Assembly: GCA_029779695.1 (NCBI GenBank)
Contig: JAKPAB010000109.1
Location: 1 to 46,689, forward strand
Direction: 5' to 3'
From: Bacillota bacterium
GTDB taxonomy: Bacteria > Bacillota > Clostridia > Lachnospirales > Lachnospiraceae
DNA: 46,689 nt
In this document: piece by piece, positions 16,147 to 25,571 of the stretch
Numbering within the stretch: position 1 is the first letter of the stretch
Layout: each line of letters begins with the position of its first letter
Notes under the pieces: model-generated
What the model was told of the DNA's origin: nothing
Databases searched by the model: none
Seen by the model: only the letters and a program-made list of their open reading frames with translations
Translations under genes and position numbers: made by a program

Positions 16147-18720
16147 ATGGGATTTGGTGCAAAATTATTCGGCACTCATAGCGAGCGTGAGATTAAGCGA
16201 ATCATGCCCTTGGCAAAAAAAATAGAGAGCTACCGCGATGATATGCAGAAGCTTTCAGATGAAGAGCTAAGAGGTAAGACAACAGAATTTAAAAAGAGAT
16301 TAAGCGAAGGAGAGACACTTGACGATCTTTTACCGGAGGCATATGCAGTAGTTAGAGAAGCCGGAAAAAGAGTTCTGGGTATGGAACATTTCGAGGTACA
16401 GCTGATAGGTGGTATCATTCTTCATCAGGGACGTATAGCCGAGATGAAGACAGGAGAAGGTAAGACACTTGTATCTACACTTCCTGCATATCTCAATGCA
16501 CTTGAAGGCAAGGGCGTCCATATCGTAACAGTTAATGATTATCTGGCAAAGCGTGACTCAGAGTGGATGGGCAAGATTCATGAATTCCTTGGACTTACAG
16601 TAGGCGTTGTACTAAATGACATGGATAAACCTGAGCGTCAGGAAGCCTATAATTGTGACATTACTTATATAACTAATAATGAACTTGGATTTGATTATCT
16701 AAGAGACAATATGGTTGTATATGAAAAAGATATGGTTCAGAGAGGATTGAACTTCTGCATAATCGATGAGGTGGATTCCGTACTTATCGATGAAGCTCGT
16801 ACACCTCTTATTATTTCAGGACAGAGTGACAAATCAACCAAGTTATATGATATGTGTGATGCACTGGCGAACCAGATGAAACGTGGTGATGATCTTCCGG
16901 AATATTCTAAGATCGACGCCATAATGGGAATAGAGCAGCAGGAAAATGGTGATTTTATCGTCAATGAAAAAGATAAGGTAGTTTCACTCACTCTGGATGG
17001 CGTTAAAAAGGTTGAGAATTTCTTTCATATCGATAACCTGGCAGATCCTGAAAATCTCGAGATCCAGCATAATGTTATTTTGGCACTTCGTGCTAATAAT
17101 CTGATGCACAAAGATCAGGATTATGTAGTAAAAGATGGCGAAATCTTAATTGTTGATAGCTTTACCGGACGTATAATGCCGGGAAGACGTTACTCTGATG
17201 GACTTCATCAGGCAATTGAGGCCAAAGAGCATGTTGAGGTCAAGCGTGAGAGCATGACACTTGCTAGCATTACATTCCAAAACTTCTTTAATAAATATGA
17301 AAAGAAGGGCGGTATGACAGGTACTGCACTTACCGAGGAACAGGAGTTTAGAGATATCTACGGAATGGACGTTGTAGAGACCCCGACTAATAGGCCTATT
17401 GTAAGACTTGATCTGGATGACGCAGTTTATAAGACTAAAAAGGAAAAATATAAAGCAGTAGTAGAGGCTGTAAAAGAAGCTCATGCCAAGGGACAGCCTG
17501 TTCTGGTAGGCACGATCACAATTGAAGTATCAGAGCTTCTCAGCAAGATGCTATCAAGAGAAGGCATCCAGCATAACGTGCTTAATGCCAAATATCATGA
17601 AAAAGAGGCAGCTATCGTAGAAGAGGCCGGTGTTCATGGTGCAGTTACAATAGCAACAAATATGGCAGGCCGTGGTACAGATATCAAGCTTGATGAAAAT
17701 GCAAAGGCTGCAGGCGGTCTGAAGATCATAGGAACTGAGAGACATGAGTCGAGACGTATCGATAATCAGCTCCGTGGACGTTCAGGACGACAGGGAGATG
17801 TGGGCGAATCACAGTTCTATATCTCACTTGAGGATGATCTGATGAGATTGTTCGGATCTGAGAGACTGATAGGAATATTCAATTCCCTTGGAGTGCCGGA
17901 AGGAGAGCAGATTCAGCATAAGATGCTTTCTTCAGCAATCCAGAAGGCTCAGGAAAAGATAGAGAGTAACAACTTTGCTATCAGAAAGAATCTGTTGGAA
18001 TACGATCAGGTAATGAATGAGCAGAGAGAGCTTATTTATGGACAGAGAAAGAGGGTTCTTGACGGCGAGAACATGAAAGATCAGATCGTCGAGATGATCA
18101 AGGACAGAATTGACTATTTTGTAGATCAGATTGCATCAAATGAAATGGAAAAGGATGAATGGAACCTGGTAGAATTAAACAGAATATTACTTCCTGTAAT
18201 TCCTCTGTCACCCATTACATCAGAAAGTGTTACCAATATCAAGAAGGCAACAGACCTTAAGGAAAGACTGTATGAAAAGGCAGTTTCATTATATGATGCT
18301 AAGGAAAAAGAGTTCCCGAATCCTGAAGATTTCCGAGAGGTTGAGCGAGTAATTCTCCTCAGAGTGATCGACAGAAAATGGATGGATGAGATCAACGATA
18401 TGGATCAGCTCCGTCAGGGAATCGGTCTGCAGGCTTATGGACAGAGAAATCCTGTTGATGAGTATAAGATGATAAGTTACGATATGATGGATTCAATGAA
18501 TGATTCCATCAAAAATGATACCATTCAGATGCTCTATCGTATCAGAATTGAGAAGAAGGTAGAACGAGAAGAGGTAGCTAAGGTTACAGGGACCAACAAG
18601 GACGATTCAGCAAAGCGCGGTCCTGTCAGAAGAAGCACCAAGAAGATTTATCCTAATGATCCATGCCCTTGCGGAAGTGGAAAAAAGTATAAGAATTGCC
18701 ACGGCAGAACAGCACAGTAG
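16147..18720 (+). CDS. secA: Preprotein translocase ATPase SecA
   Basis: Motor that drives secretory proteins through SecYEG. The frame is open from an ATG at 16072, but that lacks a ribosome site; AAGGAGA lies just before the ATG at 16147 and the protein then starts [19 protein letters not shown] like other SecA proteins (857 residues). Visible parts: Walker [25 protein letters not shown], the [19 protein letters not shown] Walker B region, the preprotein cross-linking region, the second motor half with [10 protein letters not shown] and [11 protein letters not shown], the helical scaffold, and a C-terminal SEC-C zinc motif ([15 protein letters not shown]) that binds SecB or ribosomes. It stands alone between an upstream RNA gene and its own terminator. 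Confidence 0.98.
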   Translation: MGFGAKLFGTHSEREIKRIMPLAKKIESYRDDMQKLSDEELRGKTTEFKKRLSEGETLDDLLPEAYAVVREAGKRVLGMEHFEVQLIGGIILHQGRIAEMKTGEGKTLVSTLPAYLNALEGKGVHIVTVNDYLAKRDSEWMGKIHEFLGLTVGVVLNDMDKPERQEAYNCDITYITNNELGFDYLRDNMVVYEKDMVQRGLNFCIIDEVDSVLIDEARTPLIISGQSDKSTKLYDMCDALANQMKRGDDLPEYSKIDAIMGIEQQENGDFIVNEKDKVVSLTLDGVKKVENFFHIDNLADPENLEIQHNVILALRANNLMHKDQDYVVKDGEILIVDSFTGRIMPGRRYSDGLHQAIEAKEHVEVKRESMTLASITFQNFFNKYEKKGGMTGTALTEEQEFRDIYGMDVVETPTNRPIVRLDLDDAVYKTKKEKYKAVVEAVKEAHAKGQPVLVGTITIEVSELLSKMLSREGIQHNVLNAKYHEKEAAIVEEAGVHGAVTIATNMAGRGTDIKLDENAKAAGGLKIIGTERHESRRIDNQLRGRSGRQGDVGESQFYISLEDDLMRLFGSERLIGIFNSLGVPEGEQIQHKMLSSAIQKAQEKIESNNFAIRKNLLEYDQVMNEQRELIYGQRKRVLDGENMKDQIVEMIKDRIDYFVDQIASNEMEKDEWNLVELNRILLPVIPLSPITSESVTNIKKATDLKERLYEKAVSLYDAKEKEFPNPEDFREVERVILLRVIDRKWMDEINDMDQLRQGIGLQAYGQRNPVDEYKMISYDMMDSMNDSIKNDTIQMLYRIRIEKKVEREEVAKVTGTNKDDSAKRGPVRRSTKKIYPNDPCPCGSGKKYKNCHGRTAQ

Positions 18721-18823
18721 TCTGTAGATAAAATCATAAAAATTGATGATTTATGCTGTGAATAATTTATAGAGATCTGTAAAGATTTATAAAGTTTGGA
18801 TATTTTTAATATTTTGATACAAG

Positions 18824-18857
18824 GAACCTAAGTCATTATGGCTTGGGTTCTTTTTTA
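18824..18857 (+). terminator. Terminator of secA
   Basis: GAACCTAAG pairs with CTTGGGTTC, followed by TTTTTTATAT. About 100 bp of AT-rich sequence without any gene separates it from the secA stop. Confidence 0.88.
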
Positions 18858-18891
18858 TATAATTTCAAAAAGCAAGTTTGATCTGAAAAAA

Positions 18892-18905
18892 CAAACGAAT
18901 GTTTG
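18892..18905. promoter_or_regulatory. LexA (DinR-type) SOS box of uvrBA
   Basis: CAAACGAATGTTTG matches the Firmicute SOS box CGAACRNRYGTTYG at 13 of 14 positions and overlaps the -35 of the uvrB promoter, the expected place for repression. The gene behind it is a classic SOS gene. Confidence 0.8.
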
Positions 18906-18931
18906 AACATATATACTATCTGTGATATAAT
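18903..18931 (+). promoter_or_regulatory. Sigma-A promoter of uvrBA
   Basis: TTGAAC (18903-18908), 17 bp, perfect TATAAT (18926-18931). A leader of about 125 bases follows that contains a small hairpin (CCGAC/GTCGG near 19015-19030). The rest of the leader is AT-rich with no feature I can name. Confidence 0.8.
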
Positions 18932-19063
18932 GAAAATAAAAATAATTCTTTTGAATATAAACGCAAGCATATATATAAACACAAATACAAAATTAAAGTT
19001 TGAAACATAAACACCGACAAAAATAGTCGGAAGCTATCCCGGGTTTAACGAAAGAAGAAGGAT

Positions 19064-21055
19064 ATGGATTTCAAATTACATTCAGAATATGAGCCTACAG
19101 GAGATCAGCCGAGAGCCATAGAAGAACTGGTACAGGGATTCGAAGATGGCAATCAGTTTGAGACGCTGTTAGGAGTAACAGGATCAGGCAAGACATTTAC
19201 TATGGCAAATGTTATAGCAGCCCTTAATAAACCCACACTTATAATTTCTCATAACAAGACTCTGGCAGGCCAGTTATATGGCGAGATGAAGGAATTTTTT
19301 CCGGAGAACGCAGTAGAGTATTTCGTGTCATACTATGACTATTATCAGCCGGAAGCCTATGTTCCATCAACAGATACTTATATTGCCAAGGATTCGTCTA
19401 TCAATGACGAGATTGATAAGCTGAGGCTATCAGCTACAGCTTCACTTTCAGAGAGAAAAGATGTGATAATTGTTTCATCGGTATCATGCATATATGGAAT
19501 CGGATCACCGGATGACTATGAGAATATGATGGTATCTCTTCGCCCGGGGGACGAAAAAGACAGAGATGAAGTAATTAAAGACCTGATAAATATGCAATAT
19601 CTGCGAAATGATATGGACTTTAAAAGAGGAACTTTTAGAGTGCGAGGGGATATATTGGATATTTTCCCTGCAACAACCACGGAATATACATATAGAGTGG
19701 AATTCTTTGGAGACGAGATAGATAGGATAGTGGAGATGGATCCGGTTACCGGCAATCCAAAATCGGAAGTCCAGCACGCTGCCATATTTCCAGCTTCTCA
19801 TTATGTGGTCCCTCAGGACAGGATCAATGCTGCCTGCAAGACCATTGAGGAAGAGATGGAAGAACAAGTACGTTTTTTCAAAGGTGAGGGTAAATTGATC
19901 GAGGCCCAGAGAATAGAAGAACGAACCAATTTTGATATAGAGATGCTGAGAGAAACGGGATTCTGCAGCGGAATAGAGAATTACACGAGACATATGACCA
20001 ATCAAAAGCCGGGAGAGGCACCTATGTGCCTGATAGATTATTTCGGTGATGATTTTCTGATAATAGTAGACGAGAGCCATATTTCATTACCTCAGATCAG
20101 AGGAATGTATGCGGGCAACCTTTCTCGAAAAAAAACCCTGGTAGATTTTGGGTTTAGACTGCCATCGGCAATGGATAACAGACCTCTTAATTTTGGAGAA
20201 TTTGAAGAAAAAATAGACCGGATGCTATTTGTATCGGCAACGCCTGGAGATTACGAGAAGGATCATGAAATGCTGCGAGCAGAGCAGGTCATAAGACCTA
20301 CCGGACTGTTAGATCCCGAAATCGATGTTCGTCCTACGGCTAACCAGATAGATGACCTTATTACGGAGATCAATAAAGAGACTGAAAATAAGCACAAGAT
20401 CCTTATAACCACCCTCACCAAGAGAATGGCTGAGGATCTTACAGAATATATGAAGGAGATTGGAATAAGGGTAAAATATCTTCATTCCGATATAGACACT
20501 CTTGAACGAGCAGAGATAATCAGAGATCTCAGACTTGATGTATTCGATGTGTTAGTAGGGATCAACCTGCTAAGAGAGGGACTTGATATTCCCGAGATTA
20601 CTTTAGTTGCTATTCTGGATGCGGATAAGGAGGGATTCCTAAGATCAGAGAGATCACTTATACAGACAATAGGACGGGCTGCAAGAAACAGCGAAGGCCA
20701 CGTAATAATGTATGCAGATAAGATTACAGAATCCATGCGTATAGCTATAGATGAGACGAACAGACGCCGTGCCATCCAGCAGGAATACAATGAAGCCCAT
20801 GGTATTACACCTACTACGATCCAAAAGGCAGTCAGAGAAGTAATGTCTATTTCCAACCAGATTGCAAAAGAAGAATCTGCGGCTATCAGAAGTGCAGAGG
20901 ATATGGATAAGGGAGAACTCCTTAAACTTATCGATAAATACAGGAACAAGATGCAGGAGGCTGCGTCAGATCTAAACTTTGAAATCGCGGCAGAATATAG
21001 AGACAGACTGATTGAGATCAAAAACATGCTTAGAGATCTGGATGTAAAAAAATAA
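19064..21055 (+). CDS. uvrB: Excinuclease ABC subunit B
   Basis: Damage-verification helicase-like ATPase of nucleotide excision repair; receives damage from UvrA and recruits UvrC. Walker A is GVTGSGKT (residues 39-46). The beta-hairpin that probes DNA is in [22 protein letters not shown]-type Walker B is [15 protein letters not shown], and the second helicase half has [10 protein letters not shown] and [10 protein letters not shown]. The C-terminal UVR helix pair (about 625-660) contacts UvrC. At 663 residues it is full length. AAGAAGGAT precedes the ATG. It is followed 31 bp later by uvrA and is probably induced by DNA damage through the LexA box upstream. Confidence 0.98.
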   Translation: MDFKLHSEYEPTGDQPRAIEELVQGFEDGNQFETLLGVTGSGKTFTMANVIAALNKPTLIISHNKTLAGQLYGEMKEFFPENAVEYFVSYYDYYQPEAYVPSTDTYIAKDSSINDEIDKLRLSATASLSERKDVIIVSSVSCIYGIGSPDDYENMMVSLRPGDEKDRDEVIKDLINMQYLRNDMDFKRGTFRVRGDILDIFPATTTEYTYRVEFFGDEIDRIVEMDPVTGNPKSEVQHAAIFPASHYVVPQDRINAACKTIEEEMEEQVRFFKGEGKLIEAQRIEERTNFDIEMLRETGFCSGIENYTRHMTNQKPGEAPMCLIDYFGDDFLIIVDESHISLPQIRGMYAGNLSRKKTLVDFGFRLPSAMDNRPLNFGEFEEKIDRMLFVSATPGDYEKDHEMLRAEQVIRPTGLLDPEIDVRPTANQIDDLITEINKETENKHKILITTLTKRMAEDLTEYMKEIGIRVKYLHSDIDTLERAEIIRDLRLDVFDVLVGINLLREGLDIPEITLVAILDADKEGFLRSERSLIQTIGRAARNSEGHVIMYADKITESMRIAIDETNRRRAIQQEYNEAHGITPTTIQKAVREVMSISNQIAKEESAAIRSAEDMDKGELLKLIDKYRNKMQEAASDLNFEIAAEYRDRLIEIKNMLRDLDVKK

Positions 21056-21086
21056 AAATATTGCAGTAGAAAGCAAATATAAAAAT

Positions 21087-23930
21087 ATGTCTAAAAATAA
21101 ATTTAAAAAAATAATAATTAAAGGTGCCAATGAGCATAACCTAAAGAATATAGATGTAGAGATACCGAGAGATAGTTTTACGGTGCTGACCGGATTATCA
21201 GGATCGGGCAAATCATCACTGGCATTTGACACGATTTTTGCCGAAGGGCAGAGGCGATACATGGAATCGCTGTCTTCATATGCGAGACAGTTCCTGGGGC
21301 AGATGGAAAAGCCAAATGTAGAAAAAATAGAAGGATTACCCCCTGCAATCTCTATAGACCAGAAATCTACCAATAGAAATCCTAGATCAACAGTTGGAAC
21401 AGTAACAGAAATATACGATTATTTCAGACTGCTCTATGCTCGTATAGGAGTACCCCATTGCCCTAATTGTGGTAAGCCTATTCAGAGGCAGACCGTAGAT
21501 CAGATGGTGGATTCCATTATGAAGCTCGAAGAGGAGACCAGGATACAACTATTGGCTCCGGTTGTCCGAGGCAGAAAGGGAACTCATGAAAAGCTATTGG
21601 ACAAGGCCAAAAGAAGTGGATATGTAAGAGTAGTAGTAGATGGCAATCAGTATGATCTGTCAGACGATATCAACCTTGATAAGAACCGTAAGCATAATAT
21701 TGAGATCATAGTAGATCGAATCAAGGTAAAGCCTGATATTGAAAAGAGACTGACAGATTCAATAGAGAACGTACTTAAACTGTCAGGAGGACTGCTGACA
21801 GTTGATATATCTGGTGGCAAGCAGATGAACTTTTCTGACAGCTTCTCATGTCCGGACTGCGGAATCAGCATAGAGGAAATCGAGCCTAGAAGTTTTTCAT
21901 TTAATAATCCATTTGGAGCATGTCCTGAGTGTGCAGGATTAGGATACAAAATGGAATTCTCTGAGGATCTGATGATTCCCGACAAGAGCCTTTCATTTAA
22001 CGAAGGATGCGTTCAGGTGATGGGATGGCAGTCATCTTCAGATAAAAAAAGCTTTACACATGCGGTTCTTAATGCACTTTCAGAAGCATATGGATTCAGC
22101 CTTGATACACCATATAAAGAGCTTCCGGATAATATAAGAAATATGTTTCTATATGGGGCAGACCGAGAGGTGGCTGTCCATTATAAGGGACAGCGTAGTG
22201 AAGGCACATATATGCTTAAATTCGATGGGCTGATCCATGATGAAGAAAGGCGATATAGAGAGACTAACTCTGATACTAGCAAGGCGCAATATGAAGAATA
22301 TATGAATACCACATATTGCACATCCTGCCATGGACAGAGATTGAAGCCAACTTCACTTGCAGTAACCGTAGGTGAAAAAAACATATATGAAGTTACCGAA
22401 CTTCCGGTTAGGAAGCTGCAGCAATATATGGAAGACCTGACACTTACCAAGCAGCAAATACTTATCGGAGATCAGATCATCAAGGAGATAAAGGGCAGAA
22501 TAAGATTCCTGGTAGATGTAGGATTGGACTATCTGTCTCTGTCAAGAGCAACGGGAACCCTGTCTGGAGGCGAGACCCAGAGAATAAGACTGGCAACTCA
22601 GATTGGATCAGGATTGGTAGGCGTAGCATATATATTGGATGAACCATCTATCGGACTCCATCAGAGGGATAATGACAAGCTTCTGGCATCACTTATGGGG
22701 TTGAGAGACCTAGGCAATACCCTAATAGTCGTAGAACATGATGAGGATACAATGCGTGCGGCTGACTATATCGTAGATATAGGACCTGGAGCAGGAGAGC
22801 ATGGCGGTAAAGTGGTAGCCACAGGAACTGCCGAAGAGATCATGGCAAATCCAGATTCTATTACAGGTCAGTACCTAAGTGGTAAAAGATTTGTTCCTGT
22901 GCCAGATGAACGAAGAAATCCCACAGGATTCCTACGGATTAACGGAGCATCAGAAAACAATCTGAAAAATATAGATGTAGATATACCACTTGGGATCATG
23001 ACAGTTGTGACAGGAGTATCCGGTTCAGGAAAGAGCTCACTGATAAATGAGATATTATATAAGACCCTGGCAAAAAAGCTAAATCGAGCTCATACTATAC
23101 CCGGTAAATGTAAGGGAATAGATGGAATAGAACAGTTGGACAAGATCATAGATATAGATCAGTCGCCTATTGGACGTACTCCACGCTCTAATCCAGCCAC
23201 ATATACAGGGGTATTTGACATCATAAGAGATCTGTTCGCAGGAACGCCTGATGCCAAGGCAAGAGGATATCAAAAGGGAAGATTCTCATTTAACGTCAAG
23301 GGAGGGAGATGCGAAGCATGCTCCGGAGATGGAATCGTAAAAATAGAGATGCACTTCTTGCCTGATGTGTACGTGCCTTGTGATGTATGTCATGGCAAGA
23401 GATATAACAGAGAGACACTTGAGGTGAAATATAAGGGCAAATCTATATACGATGTTTTGGATATGACAGTAGAGGAAGCCCTTACGTTCTTTAAAAATGT
23501 CCCAACGATTGACAGGAAGATAAGAACATTGTATGAAGTGGGTCTAGGGTATATCAAACTGGGACAGCCATCTACAGAATTATCTGGAGGTGAGGCTCAG
23601 AGGATCAAGCTGGCAACAGAACTTTCAAAGAGAGGAACCGGCAAGACGATTTATGTATTGGATGAACCAACGACAGGACTGCATTTCGAGGATGTTAACA
23701 AGCTTGTGGAGATTCTTAGAAAGTTGTCAGATACAGGCAATACGGTTGTTGTTATTGAGCATAATCTGGATGTTATCAAAACAGGAGATTATATAATCGA
23801 CCTAGGACCTGAAGGCGGAGATGGCGGCGGAACAATTGTAGCTACCGGAACACCAGAAAAAATTGCCAAGAACAAGAAAAGTTATACAGGCTTGTACTTG
23901 AAAAAATATTTAAATTCATCACATAAATGA
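21087..23930 (+). CDS. uvrA: Excinuclease ABC subunit A
   Basis: Dimeric ABC-type ATPase that finds DNA lesions and loads UvrB. The two nucleotide sites show GLSGSGKSS near the N-terminus and GVSGSGKSS near residue 640, with signature sequences [12 protein letters not shown] and [12 protein letters not shown]. Cys pairs of the zinc modules are visible ([16 protein letters not shown] and CPECAG, and the insertion module [19 protein letters not shown] with CDVCHG). At 947 residues it is of standard length. It lacks its own clear promoter or strong ribosome site and should be co-transcribed with uvrB. Confidence 0.98.
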   Translation: MSKNKFKKIIIKGANEHNLKNIDVEIPRDSFTVLTGLSGSGKSSLAFDTIFAEGQRRYMESLSSYARQFLGQMEKPNVEKIEGLPPAISIDQKSTNRNPRSTVGTVTEIYDYFRLLYARIGVPHCPNCGKPIQRQTVDQMVDSIMKLEEETRIQLLAPVVRGRKGTHEKLLDKAKRSGYVRVVVDGNQYDLSDDINLDKNRKHNIEIIVDRIKVKPDIEKRLTDSIENVLKLSGGLLTVDISGGKQMNFSDSFSCPDCGISIEEIEPRSFSFNNPFGACPECAGLGYKMEFSEDLMIPDKSLSFNEGCVQVMGWQSSSDKKSFTHAVLNALSEAYGFSLDTPYKELPDNIRNMFLYGADREVAVHYKGQRSEGTYMLKFDGLIHDEERRYRETNSDTSKAQYEEYMNTTYCTSCHGQRLKPTSLAVTVGEKNIYEVTELPVRKLQQYMEDLTLTKQQILIGDQIIKEIKGRIRFLVDVGLDYLSLSRATGTLSGGETQRIRLATQIGSGLVGVAYILDEPSIGLHQRDNDKLLASLMGLRDLGNTLIVVEHDEDTMRAADYIVDIGPGAGEHGGKVVATGTAEEIMANPDSITGQYLSGKRFVPVPDERRNPTGFLRINGASENNLKNIDVDIPLGIMTVVTGVSGSGKSSLINEILYKTLAKKLNRAHTIPGKCKGIDGIEQLDKIIDIDQSPIGRTPRSNPATYTGVFDIIRDLFAGTPDAKARGYQKGRFSFNVKGGRCEACSGDGIVKIEMHFLPDVYVPCDVCHGKRYNRETLEVKYKGKSIYDVLDMTVEEALTFFKNVPTIDRKIRTLYEVGLGYIKLGQPSTELSGGEAQRIKLATELSKRGTGKTIYVLDEPTTGLHFEDVNKLVEILRKLSDTGNTVVVIEHNLDVIKTGDYIIDLGPEGGDGGGTIVATGTPEKIAKNKKSYTGLYLKKYLNSSHK

Positions 23931-24012
23931 TATTGACTGGAAAAGGTGTAGTTTGTTATAAGGATAAAATGTTTTGTTTTGAGCTAAATAGACTGCAAAA
24001 ATGACACATAAA

Positions 24013-24063
24013 AAGGGCACCTCTTACTTGTGTAAAACACTTAAGAGGTGCTCTTGTATTTTT
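24013..24063 (+). terminator. Terminator of uvrBA
   Basis: GGCACCTCTTA pairs with TAAGAGGTGCTC, followed by TTGTATTTTT. It lies about 80 bp after the uvrA stop. Confidence 0.82.
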
Positions 24064-24070
24064 AGGGGAG

Positions 24071-24096
24071 TGGCCCGGAGATTACTCTTCGGGCCA
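24071..24096. other. Strong GC-rich hairpin of unknown role between uvrA and mbl
   Basis: TGGCCCG pairs with CGGGCCA; inside, GAG pairs with CTC around the tetraloop ATTA, leaving a bulged TT. No T-run follows, so it is not a standard terminator. It is the most GC-rich spot in a 400-bp AT-rich gap that otherwise contains only the uvrA terminator and the mbl promoter. Confidence 0.5.
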
Positions 24097-24261
24097 TGAG
24101 TTATGAATAATTCTTTGCCTATCGGCTGGTTCGCTATTTAATATAAATATAAATTGTGACGAATCTGTGTTCATCTCGGGAACTGAAAATAAAATAATTC
24201 TAATAATTTTATAAACTTTGCAATAAATATGATATTTAAGGGTCTGTCCTTATAAAAAACC

Positions 24262-24289
24262 TTGAAAACAGGAAAGAAATGGATATAAT
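24262..24289 (+). promoter_or_regulatory. Sigma-A promoter of mbl
   Basis: TTGAAA (24262-24267), 16 bp, perfect TATAAT (24284-24289). The predicted start is near 24296, about 35 bases before the preferred ATG. Confidence 0.72.
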
Positions 24290-24331
24290 ATCAATGTGGT
24301 GTGTCTTTATTTAGAAGTGAAAGGAGACAAA

Positions 24332-25330
24332 ATGCCCGCAACAGATATCGGAATTGATCTGGGAACAGCCAGTATATTAGTATATGTAAGAGGAAAGGGT
24401 GTCGTGCTTAAGGAGCCATCAGTGGTTGCTTTTGATCGTGACACTAACAAGATTAAGGCAATAGGAGAAGAGGCTAGGCTCATGCTTGGTAGAACTCCTG
24501 GTAATATCGTAGCAGTAAGACCTCTTCGTCAGGGTGTAATTTCGGATTATACAGTTACAGAGAAGATGATTAAGTACTTCGTTCAGAAAGCTATTGGTAG
24601 AAAGAGCTATCGTAAGCCTAGAATCAGTGTCTGTGTTCCTTCGGGAGTTACAGAAGTTGAGAGAAGAGCTGTTGAGGATGCCGCTTATTCAGCAGGAGCA
24701 AGAGAGGTCGCAATTATTGAAGAACCTATCGCTGCAGCTATTGGAGCAGGAATCGATATTTCTCGTCCTTGCGGTAATATGATCGTTGATATAGGTGGTG
24801 GTACTGCTGATATTGCTGTTATTTCACTTGGCGGATCTGTAGTAAGTACTTCTATCAAGATCGCCGGAGATGACTTCGATGAAGCTATCGTCCGTTATAT
24901 GAGAAAAAAGCACAATATCCTTATCGGTGAGAGAACTGCCGAGGATATTAAGATTAAGGTTGGAACATGCTATCCACTTCCTGAACCTATGACAATGGAT
25001 GTTCGTGGCCGTAACTTGGTAACAGGACTTCCTAAAACTATTGAAGTGTCTTCTGAGGAAACAGAGGAAGCTCTTCGTGAGACTACTCTTCAGATCGTAG
25101 AGGCAGTTCACAGCGTATTGGAAAAGACACCTCCTGAATTGGCAGCAGATGTCTCAGAGCGAGGGATTGTACTGACAGGCGGTGGCTCACTTCTTAGGGG
25201 TCTTGAGGATCTTATGGAAGAGAGAACAGGAATCAATACGATTACAGCTGATGATCCTATGACTTGCGTAGCTATAGGAACAGGAAAATATGTTGAGTTC
25301 TTAGGCGGCGACAGAAAGAATCTTTCATAA
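24332..25330 (+). CDS. mbl: MreB/Mbl-family rod-shape actin
   Basis: Bacterial actin that polymerises on the inner membrane face and guides lateral wall synthesis. Actin-fold motifs: DIGIDLGTASILVYVRG (phosphate 1), VPSGVTEVERRAVEDAA, IVDIGGGTADIAVISLGG (phosphate 2), and LTGGGSLLRGLEDLM (adenosine). The frame is open from 24296, but AAAGGAGA lies before the ATG at 24332 and family members begin close to this point, giving 332 residues. No mreC or mreD follows, and the linkage to flhO/flhP (with an insert) mirrors mbl rather than mreB in Bacillus, so Mbl is the better name; the split between paralogues is not certain. Confidence 0.9.
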   Translation: MPATDIGIDLGTASILVYVRGKGVVLKEPSVVAFDRDTNKIKAIGEEARLMLGRTPGNIVAVRPLRQGVISDYTVTEKMIKYFVQKAIGRKSYRKPRISVCVPSGVTEVERRAVEDAAYSAGAREVAIIEEPIAAAIGAGIDISRPCGNMIVDIGGGTADIAVISLGGSVVSTSIKIAGDDFDEAIVRYMRKKHNILIGERTAEDIKIKVGTCYPLPEPMTMDVRGRNLVTGLPKTIEVSSEETEEALRETTLQIVEAVHSVLEKTPPELAADVSERGIVLTGGGSLLRGLEDLMEERTGINTITADDPMTCVAIGTGKYVEFLGGDRKNLS

Positions 25331-25393
25331 TAAAATAATCCGGCATACAATCATGGTCTGAAGATCATGATTGGCTTATTTGAATTTATCAGA

Positions 25394-25433
25394 CCTGAAG
25401 TTTAGTTACTAATGCTAAGCTTTAGGTTTTTTT
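25394..25433 (+). terminator. Terminator of mbl
   Basis: CCTGAAGTTTAG pairs with CTAAGCTTTAGG (two G-T pairs), followed by seven T. A second perfect hairpin, CAATCATG/CATGATTG (25348-25373), stands just before it. Confidence 0.8.
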
Positions 25434-25491
25434 GAGCTTTAGGATGCTGAAATTAATAAAATCCAACTTGTCATAGACATAAAATCAAAAA

Positions 25492-25545
25492 TTAAGATTT
25501 CTTAAGAATTTCAACTATATTTATTTAAGAAATAGTTGGCATAAT
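25492..25545 (+). promoter_or_regulatory. Candidate activator-dependent promoter of the dlt-like operon with TTAAGA repeats
   Basis: TTAAGA occurs at 25492, 25502 and 25525. The first two are spaced exactly 10 bp, the pattern bound by OmpR/PhoB-type regulators. CATAAT (25540-25545) is the likely -10, 27 bp before the operon start codon, and no good -35 stands 16-18 bp before it. CAACTAT/ATAGTTG also forms an inverted repeat (25512-25538). The operon encodes its own OmpR-type regulator, a natural candidate for these sites. Confidence 0.45.
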
Positions 25546-25571
25546 AGTCCATGGTAGAGAGGTAATAGATT

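Noticed and set aside
19505-21027. Two long minus-strand frames (191 and 181 codons) opposite uvrB
   Set aside because: uvrB is certain on the plus strand; these are mirror frames with biased composition and no start signals.
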